A stretch of 43,054 bases of DNA, taken from NCBI GenBank assembly GCA_949293185.1, contig CASFCQ010000013.1:1-43054 (forward strand), in the 5' to 3' direction. Below, piece by piece: positions 33,059-41,201 of the stretch (position 1 is its first letter; every line of letters starts with the position of its first letter). The notes beneath the pieces are model-generated. The model saw nothing but the letters and a program-made list of their open reading frames with translations, was not told the DNA's origin and searched no databases. The position numbers and the translations under genes were made by a program. This DNA comes from an uncultured bacterium. GTDB taxonomy: Bacteria > Cyanobacteriota > Vampirovibrionia > Gastranaerophilales > Gastranaerophilaceae.

Positions 33059-33570
33059 TTTTGCTGCAGAGGCTCCTTAGATGCTTTCAAATTATTATAC
33101 AATGTTTTGAACTTTTCGTACCATATATTTTCCGTAAACATAATCAGCGCATTTTCATTGTTATCCTGATAGTAGCCTTTGCGCGTACCTATTGATTTGA
33201 ATCCGTTTTTTTCATACAGAGATATAGCAGGAATATTGGATTCTCTTACTTCAAGAGTTATGTATTTTATTTTGTTTTTGTAACAATCATCAATAATTGC
33301 AAAAAGAAGATGCTGTGCAACACCTTGCTTTCTGAAATCCGGATTTACAGAAAGCGTTGTAATATGGGCTTCTTCAAATATATGCCAGCATCCGACGTAG
33401 CCCATTAAAATATTATCGTCACTCAATGCACAATAATAGTGAGCAAGGTTGTTTTCCAGTTCGTTATAAAAAGATTCCTTAGACCAGTGATGCTCGCCGT
33501 ATGAAAGCGCCTCGAGCCTGACGACCTCATCTACATCAGATTTTTGCATTTGTCTAATTGTTATATTCAT
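33055..33570 (-). CDS. rimI: Ribosomal-protein-alanine N-acetyltransferase (GNAT family)
   Basis: A 171-residue GNAT acetyltransferase of RimI type. The acetyl-CoA binding motif is VNPDFRKQGVAQHLL, followed by ITLEVRESNIPAISLYEKNG and F, the RimI signature including the NxxAxxLYxxxGF element. RimI acetylates the N-terminal alanine of ribosomal protein S18; related enzymes have broader targets. No Shine-Dalgarno sequence is present; an extended -10 box ends six bases before the ATG. The bioY gene follows with a 4-base overlap. Confidence 0.9.
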   Translation of the reverse strand: MNITIRQMQKSDVDEVVRLEALSYGEHHWSKESFYNELENNLAHYYCALSDDNILMGYVGCWHIFEEAHITTLSVNPDFRKQGVAQHLLFAIIDDCYKNKIKYITLEVRESNIPAISLYEKNGFKSIGTRKGYYQDNNENALIMFTENIWYEKFKTLYNNLKASKEPLQQK

Positions 33571-33576
33571 AGCAAA

Positions 33577-33585
33577 ATTTTATCA
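33577..33585 (-). promoter_or_regulatory. Extended -10 promoter for rimI, leaderless arrangement
   Basis: On the minus strand TGA-TAAAAT (33585-33577) is followed by six bases and the ATG at 33570, without a ribosome binding site. Confidence 0.5.
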
Positions 33586-33686
33586 AAACAATTTTTTATA
33601 GTCCAGAAATAACCGTAAAATTTGTATTTATATATTTTATTTGTTAGAATACAGCTGTATATATGTAAAATTACGGATTAGTATAA

Positions 33687-35780
33687 ATGTCAGAGTTTGA
33701 AATGCCTAAAAAATTTAAAAACCCTAAAAAAAACGGCCCGTTTAAACAGCTTTTTGTAATGCTGTTTTCCTTTGTACTTGCGGGTTTTATCGGTGTAAAT
33801 ATGTATCTGGCTTCACAGCCGCCAATACAGCACCTTGAAGATTTTAAACCAAACGTTGTAACAAAAATTTATTCAGCAGACGATGAGGTTATCAAAACTT
33901 TTACCGCATATAAGTTTGAAAAAGTTGATATCGAAAATGTGCCGGATAATATAAAAAATGCAATCATTGCAACAGAAGACAAAAACTTCTACCACCACCA
34001 CGGCTATGACCCTATAGGCGTAGCTCGTTCTATGGTTGTAAACCTTATGACAGGCGACCTCAAACAGGGTGCTAGCACCATTACCCAGCAGCTTGCAAGA
34101 ATTCTTTTCTTAAGCAATGAAAAAACTTTTGACAGAAAAATAAAAGAGTTTATTGTTGCAGCAAGAATCGAAAAAACAATTTCAAAAGACCAGATACTAG
34201 AAATGTACCTTAACAACGTATATCTAGGTTCAGGCGCATATGGTGTGGCAGGTGCTGCGCAAATTTATTTTAACAAACCGTTAAAAGATTTGACTCTTGC
34301 GGAATGCGCTTTGATTGCCGGTCTGCCGCAAGCACCATCAGTATATTCACCGTACAACAATAAAAAACTTGCAATACAAAGACGCAATCAGGTTCTTGGC
34401 AGAATGCTGAAAATGCGTTATATCACACCGGAACAATATAATGCGGCTAAAGAAGAAAAACTGCATCTTAACCCGAATCCGAGCGTTTATTCTCTAAACC
34501 GTGCACCTTATTTTGTTGATTATGCAATGAATGAACTTGAAGAACTCGGGTTTGATGAGACAGAAATCTCTCAAGGCGGTTATAAAATAACAACAACTTT
34601 GAACTATAAAGCTCAAAAAACAGCAGAAGACGCTGTAGTCAAAGCTCTTGGCTCAGGCGGAAACAGACAGGCTGCGGTATTTTCCTTCTCGCCTATTACC
34701 GGTGAGATTTATGTCTATGTAGGCGGAAAAAACTACTACAAAAGCCAGTATGACCGTGTAACACAGTCTATAAGACCTCCGGGTTCTGCATTTAAGCCGT
34801 TTGTTTATGCTGCGGCTATAGAAAAAGGCTGGGGTCCAAACGATATGCTTGATGATACTCCGGTTAACATAAACGGCTGGCGTCCGCATAACTATAACAA
34901 CAAATACAGAGGTAAGCTGCCTTTATATATGGGGTTAACTTTATCATCTAACGTAATGGCGGCAAGACTTATAAAAGATGTTGGCGTACGCTCTGTAATA
35001 GGCGTTGCCCGTTCTTTAGGCATCACAACACCGCTTGAATACGATATGACTATTGCTCTTGGTTCAAACGGCGTAAAACTTTACGAGATGACAGTCGCAT
35101 ACGGAGCACTGGCTAACGGCGGGTTCAAGGTAAAGCCTTATGCGGTGGAAAAAGTTGAAACATCACGAGGAAAAGTGATTTATCAAGCACCAAAAACAAG
35201 AGTTATGAAAGTGCTCAACCTGAATACCGCTGCAGTTGTTACAGCAATGTTAAAAACCGTTATCGAAAGAGGTACTGCACGCGCGGCAAACATAGGCGTA
35301 CCCTCTGCTGGTAAAACAGGTACAACAGATGACAGCAAAGATGCTTCATTCTACGGGTACACACCTGATGTCGTAACAGGTGTATGGGTCGGCAACGACG
35401 ATAACTCCAAAATGGGCAGCGTTTACGGAAGTACAATTCCTGCTTCTGTTTGGAAATCAACAATGAAAGTGCTTGTTGAAAAATTCGGCAAGTCTGATTT
35501 TGACTACCCTGACATTGAATTAAAAAGATACGGCTCAGGTGATGCAAAAATCATATCCGATGAAGAAGCACTGGAAGCAGAAAAGAAAAATGAACAATCA
35601 GTTCCTAATATAGTAGGCGATGTTCTTGAAAAAGAGCAACAACAGCAAACAACAAATCCTGTATCATTTAATAATACATTCCTTGAACCGGCGGCAAAAC
35701 CACAGCCACAAAGACCTGTTCTAAAGCCGGTTGAACCGCTGAATCCTCCTGTACCGCCTCTTCCGAGAATGGGGAACTAA
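33687..35780 (+). CDS. mrcA: Class A penicillin-binding protein 1A
   Basis: A 697-residue bifunctional peptidoglycan synthase. A membrane helix lies at about 21-42 after a basic cytoplasmic tail. The glycosyltransferase domain has IATEDKNFYHHHGYD with the catalytic Glu, then GASTITQQLARILFL and KIKEFIVAARIEKTISKDQI. The transpeptidase domain has RPPGSAFKPFVY (active-site Ser in the SxxK motif), SSNVMA (SxN) and AGKTGTT (KTG). The last 70 residues are rich in Gln and Pro (EKEQQQQTTNPVSF, PVEPLNPPVPPLP), a flexible tail. It polymerises lipid II and cross-links peptides in the periplasm. It is a single-gene unit. Confidence 0.96.
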   Translation: MSEFEMPKKFKNPKKNGPFKQLFVMLFSFVLAGFIGVNMYLASQPPIQHLEDFKPNVVTKIYSADDEVIKTFTAYKFEKVDIENVPDNIKNAIIATEDKNFYHHHGYDPIGVARSMVVNLMTGDLKQGASTITQQLARILFLSNEKTFDRKIKEFIVAARIEKTISKDQILEMYLNNVYLGSGAYGVAGAAQIYFNKPLKDLTLAECALIAGLPQAPSVYSPYNNKKLAIQRRNQVLGRMLKMRYITPEQYNAAKEEKLHLNPNPSVYSLNRAPYFVDYAMNELEELGFDETEISQGGYKITTTLNYKAQKTAEDAVVKALGSGGNRQAAVFSFSPITGEIYVYVGGKNYYKSQYDRVTQSIRPPGSAFKPFVYAAAIEKGWGPNDMLDDTPVNINGWRPHNYNNKYRGKLPLYMGLTLSSNVMAARLIKDVGVRSVIGVARSLGITTPLEYDMTIALGSNGVKLYEMTVAYGALANGGFKVKPYAVEKVETSRGKVIYQAPKTRVMKVLNLNTAAVVTAMLKTVIERGTARAANIGVPSAGKTGTTDDSKDASFYGYTPDVVTGVWVGNDDNSKMGSVYGSTIPASVWKSTMKVLVEKFGKSDFDYPDIELKRYGSGDAKIISDEEALEAEKKNEQSVPNIVGDVLEKEQQQQTTNPVSFNNTFLEPAAKPQPQRPVLKPVEPLNPPVPPLPRMGN

Positions 35781-35822
35781 ATATTAATTAACATTTGTTT
35801 AAATAATAGCAAAAATTTTTAT

Positions 35823-35858
35823 ATAGCCGTGTTCATGCAAAAAAGTGAGCACGGCTAT
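35823..35858 (+). promoter_or_regulatory. Hairpin covering the start of the 146-residue protein gene
   Basis: ATAGCCGTGTTC (35823-35834) pairs with GAGCACGGCTAT (35847-35858) over 12 positions with one wobble. The right arm includes the first two bases of the ATG at 35857. It may terminate PBP1A transcription weakly or restrict initiation of the next gene. Confidence 0.5.
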
Positions 35859-36297
35859 GATTAATAAAATAAATAACAATATTTCATTTAAAGGGGTATA
35901 TTTTTTCCCTACCATCAATAATATGAGCGAAGAAAATAAAGCTAAAGCAGGGGTATTTGCCAAAATTGCAAGAGAAGCTTTCCCTCAGAACGATATATTT
36001 CTCGCTTCTGACAATAACGGTGAATTATGCATGAGAGTGCAAAAATCAAATCCGCTGCATCTGCTTATGGATACAGAAATTGCTTCTATGATGGGTATGA
36101 CAACAATCCAGCTTGCTGATTTGATTAATCTTATAACAGCATATAAATCAGCTCATAACAAAATATGGGGAAGAGAAGAAGCTTATATCCTTGACAAAAC
36201 CGAGAATATAAACGATATGGATGCGATGGATGTGTCTTTTCAGTTTTGCAGGATAATCGATTTGTTTAACAAAACTCACAAAGATATCGAAAGCTGA
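35857..36297 (+). CDS. Unrecognised 146-residue protein with N-terminal SFKG motif
   Basis: The frame is open from a GTG at 35845, but that codon lies inside a hairpin; the ATG at 35857 (MINKINNNISFKGVYFFPTI) is preferred. Features are the short N-terminal motif ISFKG, a small alpha/beta-looking body (AKAGVFAKIAREAFPQNDIF), and no signal peptide, membrane helix or cysteine except one near the C-terminus. The motif resembles NFKAS near the start of the protein at 12685. I recognise no family. A strong terminator follows directly. Confidence 0.6.
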   Translation: MINKINNNISFKGVYFFPTINNMSEENKAKAGVFAKIAREAFPQNDIFLASDNNGELCMRVQKSNPLHLLMDTEIASMMGMTTIQLADLINLITAYKSAHNKIWGREEAYILDKTENINDMDAMDVSFQFCRIIDLFNKTHKDIES

Positions 36298-36298
36298 T

Positions 36299-36331
36299 AA
36301 AAAGCCCCGTATAAATAATACAGGGCTTTTT
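36299..36331. terminator. Bidirectional intrinsic terminator
   Basis: AAAAAGCCCCGTAT pairs with ATACAGGGCTTTTT around a short AT loop (one mismatch), between the SFKG protein gene and the convergent flavodiiron gene. Confidence 0.88.
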
Positions 36332-36352
36332 GATATTAAACGTATTAAACAA

Positions 36353-37534
36353 TTAAAGAGATTTATGTTTTTCAATAATCTGATTTGCAAGAACATCGAT
36401 TTTTTCAAAATCAGCTTGTCTCGGCTGACCTTTAACTATAACATAGTCCAGTTTTTCAGGCTTGATTATGGTAAACATTTTTTCTATTGTGCCTTCAAGA
36501 TTTCCGCCCCATCCGTAAGATCCGATTATTGAGTAGTATCTCAATTTAGGTCTTAAAGCGTTAACAAGGTAAGCTGCAGTAACAGCTGCAGGATGAGGAC
36601 CGGCTAATACCATTGATGATCCCAAAACAACTGTTGCACAGTCAACAAGTTCCATTGAAAGTTCGCCTTCATCGCAGTGTACAAGGTCGAATAATTTAAC
36701 TTCTATTCCGGCAGCAGTAAGCTTTTCTGTTAATCTGTCAACAAGCATTGTTGTACTTTCATACATAGAAACATAAGGAATAACAACTTTGTTTTCAACT
36801 CGGTCAGATGTCCAATCTGCGTATAAATCAAGAATCCATTGCGGTTTGTCATAAATTGGACCGTGGCTCGGCAGAATAAGTTCTACGTCCATTGATTTAA
36901 CTTTCTCCGTATATTTTTTAGCAAAACTCCTGAACGGCATAATGATTTCGGCATAATATCTTTTTGCCGCTTCTTTTAAATCATCTGTATAATCCGCAAA
37001 AAGCTCGTGTTTTGTATAGTGAGAGCCTAAAAAGTCGCAAGTAAACAACATTTTGTCTTCTTTTAAGTAAGAAAACATTGTATCCGGCCAGTGAACAAAC
37101 GGAGCAATAATAAATTGAAATGTTTTGTCGCCCAATGACAATTCATCTCCGTCATTTATAACAATAAACTTATCTTCATCAACATGAAGCATATTGATTA
37201 CATTCTCTTTTACTTTAGCGTTAGTAACCACTTTTGCTTCCGGAAACATTTCCAAGAGCATGGGGATTCCGCCTGAGTGATCCTGTTCAGCATGGTTTGA
37301 GATAATGTAATCAACTTTTGTTATATTGTTTTCCTGCAGTCTTTTTTTGTATTCATCGAGTTTTTTAGGATAGTCAGTATCAACAATAGCTGTTTTTTCA
37401 CTGCCTTTGACGAGGTAAGAGTTATACGTAGTACCTTGCGGAAGCGGTATCAGCTGGTCAAAAAGTTTTCTGTTGCTGTCTTTAGAACCGATGAAAAAGA
37501 CATTGTTTTTTATAGGTCTGATTTTTAAATCCAT
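36353..37534 (-). CDS. fprA: Flavodiiron protein (oxygen or nitric-oxide reductase)
   Basis: A 393-residue A-type flavoprotein. The metallo-beta-lactamase domain (1-245) has all diiron ligands: H81, E83 and D85/H86 (HAEQDH), H148 (FVHWPDT), D167 (CDFLGSH) and H224 (PSHGPIYD). The flavodoxin domain (about 250-393) begins VIPYVSMYESTTMLVDRL and binds FMN. Such enzymes reduce O2 to water, or NO to N2O, and protect anaerobes. A rubredoxin gene lies just upstream in the same direction, matching the known electron donor. AAGGAG lies ten bases before the ATG. Confidence 0.95.
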   Translation of the reverse strand: MDLKIRPIKNNVFFIGSKDSNRKLFDQLIPLPQGTTYNSYLVKGSEKTAIVDTDYPKKLDEYKKRLQENNITKVDYIISNHAEQDHSGGIPMLLEMFPEAKVVTNAKVKENVINMLHVDEDKFIVINDGDELSLGDKTFQFIIAPFVHWPDTMFSYLKEDKMLFTCDFLGSHYTKHELFADYTDDLKEAAKRYYAEIIMPFRSFAKKYTEKVKSMDVELILPSHGPIYDKPQWILDLYADWTSDRVENKVVIPYVSMYESTTMLVDRLTEKLTAAGIEVKLFDLVHCDEGELSMELVDCATVVLGSSMVLAGPHPAAVTAAYLVNALRPKLRYYSIIGSYGWGGNLEGTIEKMFTIIKPEKLDYVIVKGQPRQADFEKIDVLANQIIEKHKSL

Positions 37535-37603
37535 AACGATATCTCCTTATTTTATAAGGGGATTTCACTGCCAAAAATCCTTGTGCGCTTATTTTCAATC
37601 TGG

Positions 37604-37741
37604 TTATACTCTGGAAAATTCATCTTTTCCAACACCGCATAGCGGACAAACCCAGTCAGCAGGTAAATCTTCAAAAGGGATATTATCGTGTTCGGCGGGG
37701 TCATAAATATAACCGCATACGTTACAAATGTATTCGTCCAT
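37604..37741 (-). CDS. Rubredoxin
   Basis: A 45-residue rubredoxin, [20 protein letters not shown] followed by [16 protein letters not shown] and a GKDEFSRV tail. C6, C9, C32 and C35 (CxxC...CPLCG) bind a single iron, and Y11, W30 and the other family residues are in place; rubredoxins are usually 45-55 residues. AAAGGAG lies before the ATG. It is the first gene of a two-gene unit with the flavodiiron protein, to which it should pass electrons for O2 or NO reduction. Confidence 0.93.
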   Translation of the reverse strand: MDEYICNVCGYIYDPAEHDNIPFEDLPADWVCPLCGVGKDEFSRV

Positions 37742-38068
37742 CAAAAATGCTCCTTTTAACTTTTACCTGAGCAGTATAAATTATTATGAGACAAAAATGA
37801 ATCGCCGTACAGGTTAGATTAAAGATTGTAAAATTTTCATATAGTCAACGGTGGGTTAATCATTTAAAAATATAACCAGATAGCAAAATACGTATATTTT
37901 ACTATAAAAAATGTGAGATAAAAAAAATTTGCTTTATATTTTATGTTCCATATTATTAGAGATTTATTCTATATGAATAAGCAAAAAATTGAAAACATAT
38001 TTTAGTGATAAATTTCTAATAATGTATATCAGAGTATCTGTAATCAAAATAAAAAGATTTTTCTTTTT
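37742..38068. repeat. Gene-free AT-rich stretch with a 16-base inverted repeat
   Basis: No gene is visible. ATTATTAGAGATTTAT (37952-37967) pairs with ATAAATTTCTAATAAT (38008-38023) over 16 bases with one G-T wobble, enclosing 40 bases. The promoter of the rubredoxin operon should lie near 37742-37800 but I could not place it with confidence. Confidence 0.5.
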
Positions 38069-38485
38069 TTATTTAAAATCCGGATATAAATAATTGAGTT
38101 CTTTTATATATTTTTCTACTTCTTGTCCCATACAACTTTTGGAAGTAATAGCTTTATATTTATAACATAATTTTATTGTACATGTTGTTGTGCCGAAATC
38201 ATGTTTTTTTTCAAAAACATTTCCACATTGACCATTGTTATAAGCAGCTCTGAGGAGTTTATGATCTTCCATACAATATTTGTAGGCAAAAGGCGAAATC
38301 TTTTTGGATTCTTCCTCTCTCCAAGTTTTACAATTTTCATCGTCTGTTTTATTTGGGTCAAAAGAAGCCGAAAATGTGTAATTCTTAGCATCAACATTAA
38401 CACAATAAACCTCTTGACATTTTGCAACAGGAATATATGCAAGCAATAAAAACAATAAAATTAATATTTGTGTGAATTTCTTCAT
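38069..38485 (-). CDS. Small secreted cysteine-rich protein, unknown function
   Basis: A 138-residue protein with a Sec signal (MKKFTQILILLFLLLAYIPV, cleavage after AKC or similar). The mature part has about eight cysteines (QEVYCVNVD, ENCKTW, YKYCMED, GQCGN, TTTCTIKLCYKY, KSCMGQ), suggesting several disulfide bonds. I recognise no family. It has the same general character as the secreted protein at 10222 but no clear sequence match. It is alone in its unit, in an AT-rich setting with gene-free flanks. Confidence 0.6.
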   Translation of the reverse strand: MKKFTQILILLFLLLAYIPVAKCQEVYCVNVDAKNYTFSASFDPNKTDDENCKTWREEESKKISPFAYKYCMEDHKLLRAAYNNGQCGNVFEKKHDFGTTTCTIKLCYKYKAITSKSCMGQEVEKYIKELNYLYPDFK

Positions 38486-38702
38486 ATGTTTTCTAATATT
38501 TTACTAAATAATTATAAATTGGGTTAATGCAGAACACAATCCTGCAAATAAATTAAAGTATGTAGTTTACTATAAATAAAAATTTACCGCGACAAAAAAT
38601 GTTTTTGTTGGAATTTTGAAACGCTTGATTTCGTTATGCAATGATTGTGTGTACGTAAACTTGCCGGTATTGTGGATTATTTTTCATTCCACACAAACAA
38701 AT

Positions 38703-39059
38703 TTAGTTTACAATAAATTTTACGACAAATCCCGGCATTTGTTTGTCAACAAGAGTTCCGTTGAATTTTTCCAGCAGTTTGTGAAAAATATAGCTGAAAG
38801 TATCTCCTGATTTGTAACCGTTTTCCAGTGCCTCTGCTTCTACGATTTGTTTTTCGTAAACGGCTTCATTATCTTTAAAATCAGTGTAATTATCAAAATT
38901 ATCTTTGTATTGTTTTGCTTTCTCTGCTTTTTCTCCGCTCAGCATCCCTTTTTCGTACAGGCGGATATCTCTGTACTGGCGGGCATGGGTCAATTCATGT
39001 TCTGTTATGTTAGTAAAAAACGGTTTGTAATACCTGCCTGAGAAACTGCCACTTGCTAT
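38703..39059 (-). pseudogene. 5'-truncated zinc metalloprotease-like gene (HELTH)
   Basis: The frame opens directly after a stop codon at 39060-39062 with no ATG or GTG and reads IASGSFSGRYYKPFFTNITE, then HELTHARQYRDI (HExxH at 38999-38985), then helical sequence with YEKQIVEAEALENGY, which could supply a third zinc ligand. It ends VVKFIVN. The only start-like codon is TTG for the Leu inside HELTH, which would destroy the motif. The coding-like sequence upstream of that codon shows that this is the 3' part of a longer gene that lost its start. A helicase promoter lies just beyond the break. Confidence 0.6.
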
Positions 39060-39115
39060 TTACCTTCACTTGTCCGCATCTTGACAATGTTATAAAAACA
39101 AACGTCTTAAAAAAA

Positions 39116-39146
39116 TTGACATCAACTTAATAATTACGGGTATAAT
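39116..39146 (+). promoter_or_regulatory. Promoter of the helicase gene, leaderless arrangement
   Basis: TTGACA (39116-39121) and TATAAT (39141-39146) are both consensus but 19 bases apart. The ATG at 39153 lies six bases after the -10, with no ribosome binding site. Confidence 0.6.
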
Positions 39147-39152
39147 ATTTTT

Positions 39153-41150
39153 ATGGACAATTTAACAACTGAAAATACAACCAAAGTTGCCGTAAAAAAA
39201 TACGTTTTAAAAAAGCAAAACACACAGTCGCAATTTAAAATAAACTATGAAAAAGAACTGAATCCCGCCCAGCTCGAAGCAGTTAAAAGCAAAGAAGGCT
39301 CTATACTTGTTATTGCCGGTGCCGGCTCGGGCAAGACTAAAACGTTAACATACCGCGTGGCAAGGTTAATAGAAAGCGGCATTAAACCGGATAACATTCT
39401 GCTTTTGACTTTTACCAAAAAAGCGGCTGATGAAATGCTTAACCGTGCGGTTATGATATTGGATTCGCGCTGCGAGCAGGTGGCAGGCGGAACATTCCAT
39501 TCTTTTGCAAATTACATTTTAAGAAAATACTCAAACTGCCTTGAGCTGCAGAACAATTTTACTATCATCGACCGCGCTGACGCAGAGGATGTTGTTAACC
39601 ATATCAGAAGCAAAGTCATTGACAAACAGGAAAAGCGATTTCCACGCAAAAACACTATCTTAGACATATATTCAAAAGCAATAAACAAAAATATGTCGGC
39701 AGAAGCGATTATAGAATCCGAGTACAACCAGTTTTCCCACTGCATAGAGAAAATCAATGAAATTTCAAAAGAATACATAACTTACAAAAGACAAAACAGC
39801 CTGTTAGACTACGACGATCTGCTTTTGTATCTTAAAACACTTTTAACATCTAACGATGAAATAAGAAAAAAGCTCTCCAATCAGTATAAATACATAATGA
39901 TAGATGAGTATCAGGACACAAACGCACTGCAGGCAGAAATCATCAGGCTGCTTGCGTCTGAACACAACAACGTGATGGCTGTTGGCGATGATTCTCAAAG
40001 TATTTATTCTTTCAGAGGTGCAAATTTCAGAAATATTCTGGACTTTCCCGCAATTTTTCCCGACACCAAAATTATTAAACTCGAACAAAATTACAGAAGC
40101 TCTCAGAATATCCTTGCTCTTACAAATGAAATAATAAAAAAAGCCAAGGAAAAATACACAAAACATCTGTTTTCGGAAATTGTTTTTCCTGAAAAGCCTG
40201 CAATAATCTGCACAAATGATATGCAGACAGAGGCGGAATTTGTTACCCAAAGAGTGCTTGAACTGCAGGAAGAAGACATTTCGCTAAATGATATGGCTGT
40301 GCTTTGCCGCAGCGCAAGAATGACTTACAACTTAGAAATAGAGCTTGCAAAACGAGCCATTCCCTATAAAAAATTCGGCGGCTTAAAGTTTATTGAAACA
40401 GCACACATAAAAGACGTAATAGCCCATCTGCGCTTTATTCTTAACCCCAACGACATTATAAGCCTAAACAGAATACTTTTGCTTTTAGACGGAGTGGGCA
40501 ACCAGACAGCAATGCGACTTTTGCCAATGCTTGCCAAACCTGAGGTGCAAACAGACAAACTTATGCTGCCGGCTAAAAGTTCGGACGGCATAAAAAAGCT
40601 GTTTAATACAGTGGAAAATCAGCGCAAACTGCTGTTAAAACCGGCGTCGATTGTGGAAAACGTTCTTGCATATTATGAACCGATTTTAATGGACAAATAC
40701 GACGATTACCAGAAACGTTTAAAGGATTTGGAGCATTTTCTTTATTTGTCCGAGCAATATAAGAATCTTGAAGACTTTCTAAGCGACCTTGCCCTTGAGC
40801 CTCCGGATTCTTCGGTCTCAGAGGTCGAAGACGGAGCTGTAAAAGACGAGTACCTGACACTTTCGACAATTCACAGTGCCAAGGGGCTTGAATGGAAAGC
40901 TGTTTTTATAATAGGAGCGGTTGACGGTCGTTTTCCTTCTGTTTACTCGTTTAACTCGGAAGAAGAGCTTGATGAAGAATTGCGCCTTATGTATGTTGCA
41001 GCAACAAGGGCAAAAAGCTGGCTTTATATAACCTATCCTATTGATATGTTTGATTATTTCACCGGTATGGTTTTGTCCAAACCCTCCAGATTCTTAGACG
41101 GCATAGGAGAAGATATTCTTGAGCGCTGGTCTTTGGAACTTGAAGAATAG
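39153..41150 (+). CDS. uvrD: UvrD/PcrA-family superfamily 1 DNA helicase
   Basis: A 665-residue 3'-5' helicase. Motifs in order: Q-motif LNPAQLEAV (37-45), Walker A GAGSGKT (56-62), TFTKKAADEM, motif II YIMIDEYQDTN, motif III VGDDSQSIYSFRGA, motif IV LEQNYRS, motif V TLSTIHSAKGLEWKAVFIIG and motif VI LRLMYVAATRAKSWLYI. It unwinds DNA in repair and replication restart; UvrC is also encoded in this window. It is shorter than E. coli UvrD (about 720) and lacks an obvious C-terminal Tudor-like tail. The first 30 residues are a basic extension. The leucyl aminopeptidase gene follows from its own promoter inside the 3' end. Confidence 0.94.
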   Translation: MDNLTTENTTKVAVKKYVLKKQNTQSQFKINYEKELNPAQLEAVKSKEGSILVIAGAGSGKTKTLTYRVARLIESGIKPDNILLLTFTKKAADEMLNRAVMILDSRCEQVAGGTFHSFANYILRKYSNCLELQNNFTIIDRADAEDVVNHIRSKVIDKQEKRFPRKNTILDIYSKAINKNMSAEAIIESEYNQFSHCIEKINEISKEYITYKRQNSLLDYDDLLLYLKTLLTSNDEIRKKLSNQYKYIMIDEYQDTNALQAEIIRLLASEHNNVMAVGDDSQSIYSFRGANFRNILDFPAIFPDTKIIKLEQNYRSSQNILALTNEIIKKAKEKYTKHLFSEIVFPEKPAIICTNDMQTEAEFVTQRVLELQEEDISLNDMAVLCRSARMTYNLEIELAKRAIPYKKFGGLKFIETAHIKDVIAHLRFILNPNDIISLNRILLLLDGVGNQTAMRLLPMLAKPEVQTDKLMLPAKSSDGIKKLFNTVENQRKLLLKPASIVENVLAYYEPILMDKYDDYQKRLKDLEHFLYLSEQYKNLEDFLSDLALEPPDSSVSEVEDGAVKDEYLTLSTIHSAKGLEWKAVFIIGAVDGRFPSVYSFNSEEELDEELRLMYVAATRAKSWLYITYPIDMFDYFTGMVLSKPSRFLDGIGEDILERWSLELEE

Positions 41151-41174
41151 TCGCGATGGGCGTATAATTTACGC
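41140..41174 (+). promoter_or_regulatory. pepA promoter with a palindrome over the -10 box
   Basis: TTGAAG (41140-41145), a 17-base spacer and TATAAT (41163-41168). The -10 sits within the palindrome GCGTA-TAATT-TACGC (41160-41174). The -35 is inside the last codons of the helicase gene. The leader carries AAAGGAG before the ATG at 41202. Confidence 0.6.
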
Positions 41175-41201
41175 AAAGATAGTTTAATAAAAGGAGTTTA
41201 T

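Noticed and set aside
35845-35856. GTG start for the SFKG protein
   Set aside because: It lies within a hairpin arm, lacks a ribosome binding site, and the ATG four codons later gives the motif the same distance from the start as in the protein at 12685.
38616-38810. Plus-strand 64-codon ORF
   Set aside because: It overlaps the coding-like minus-strand metalloprotease fragment and has no support of its own.
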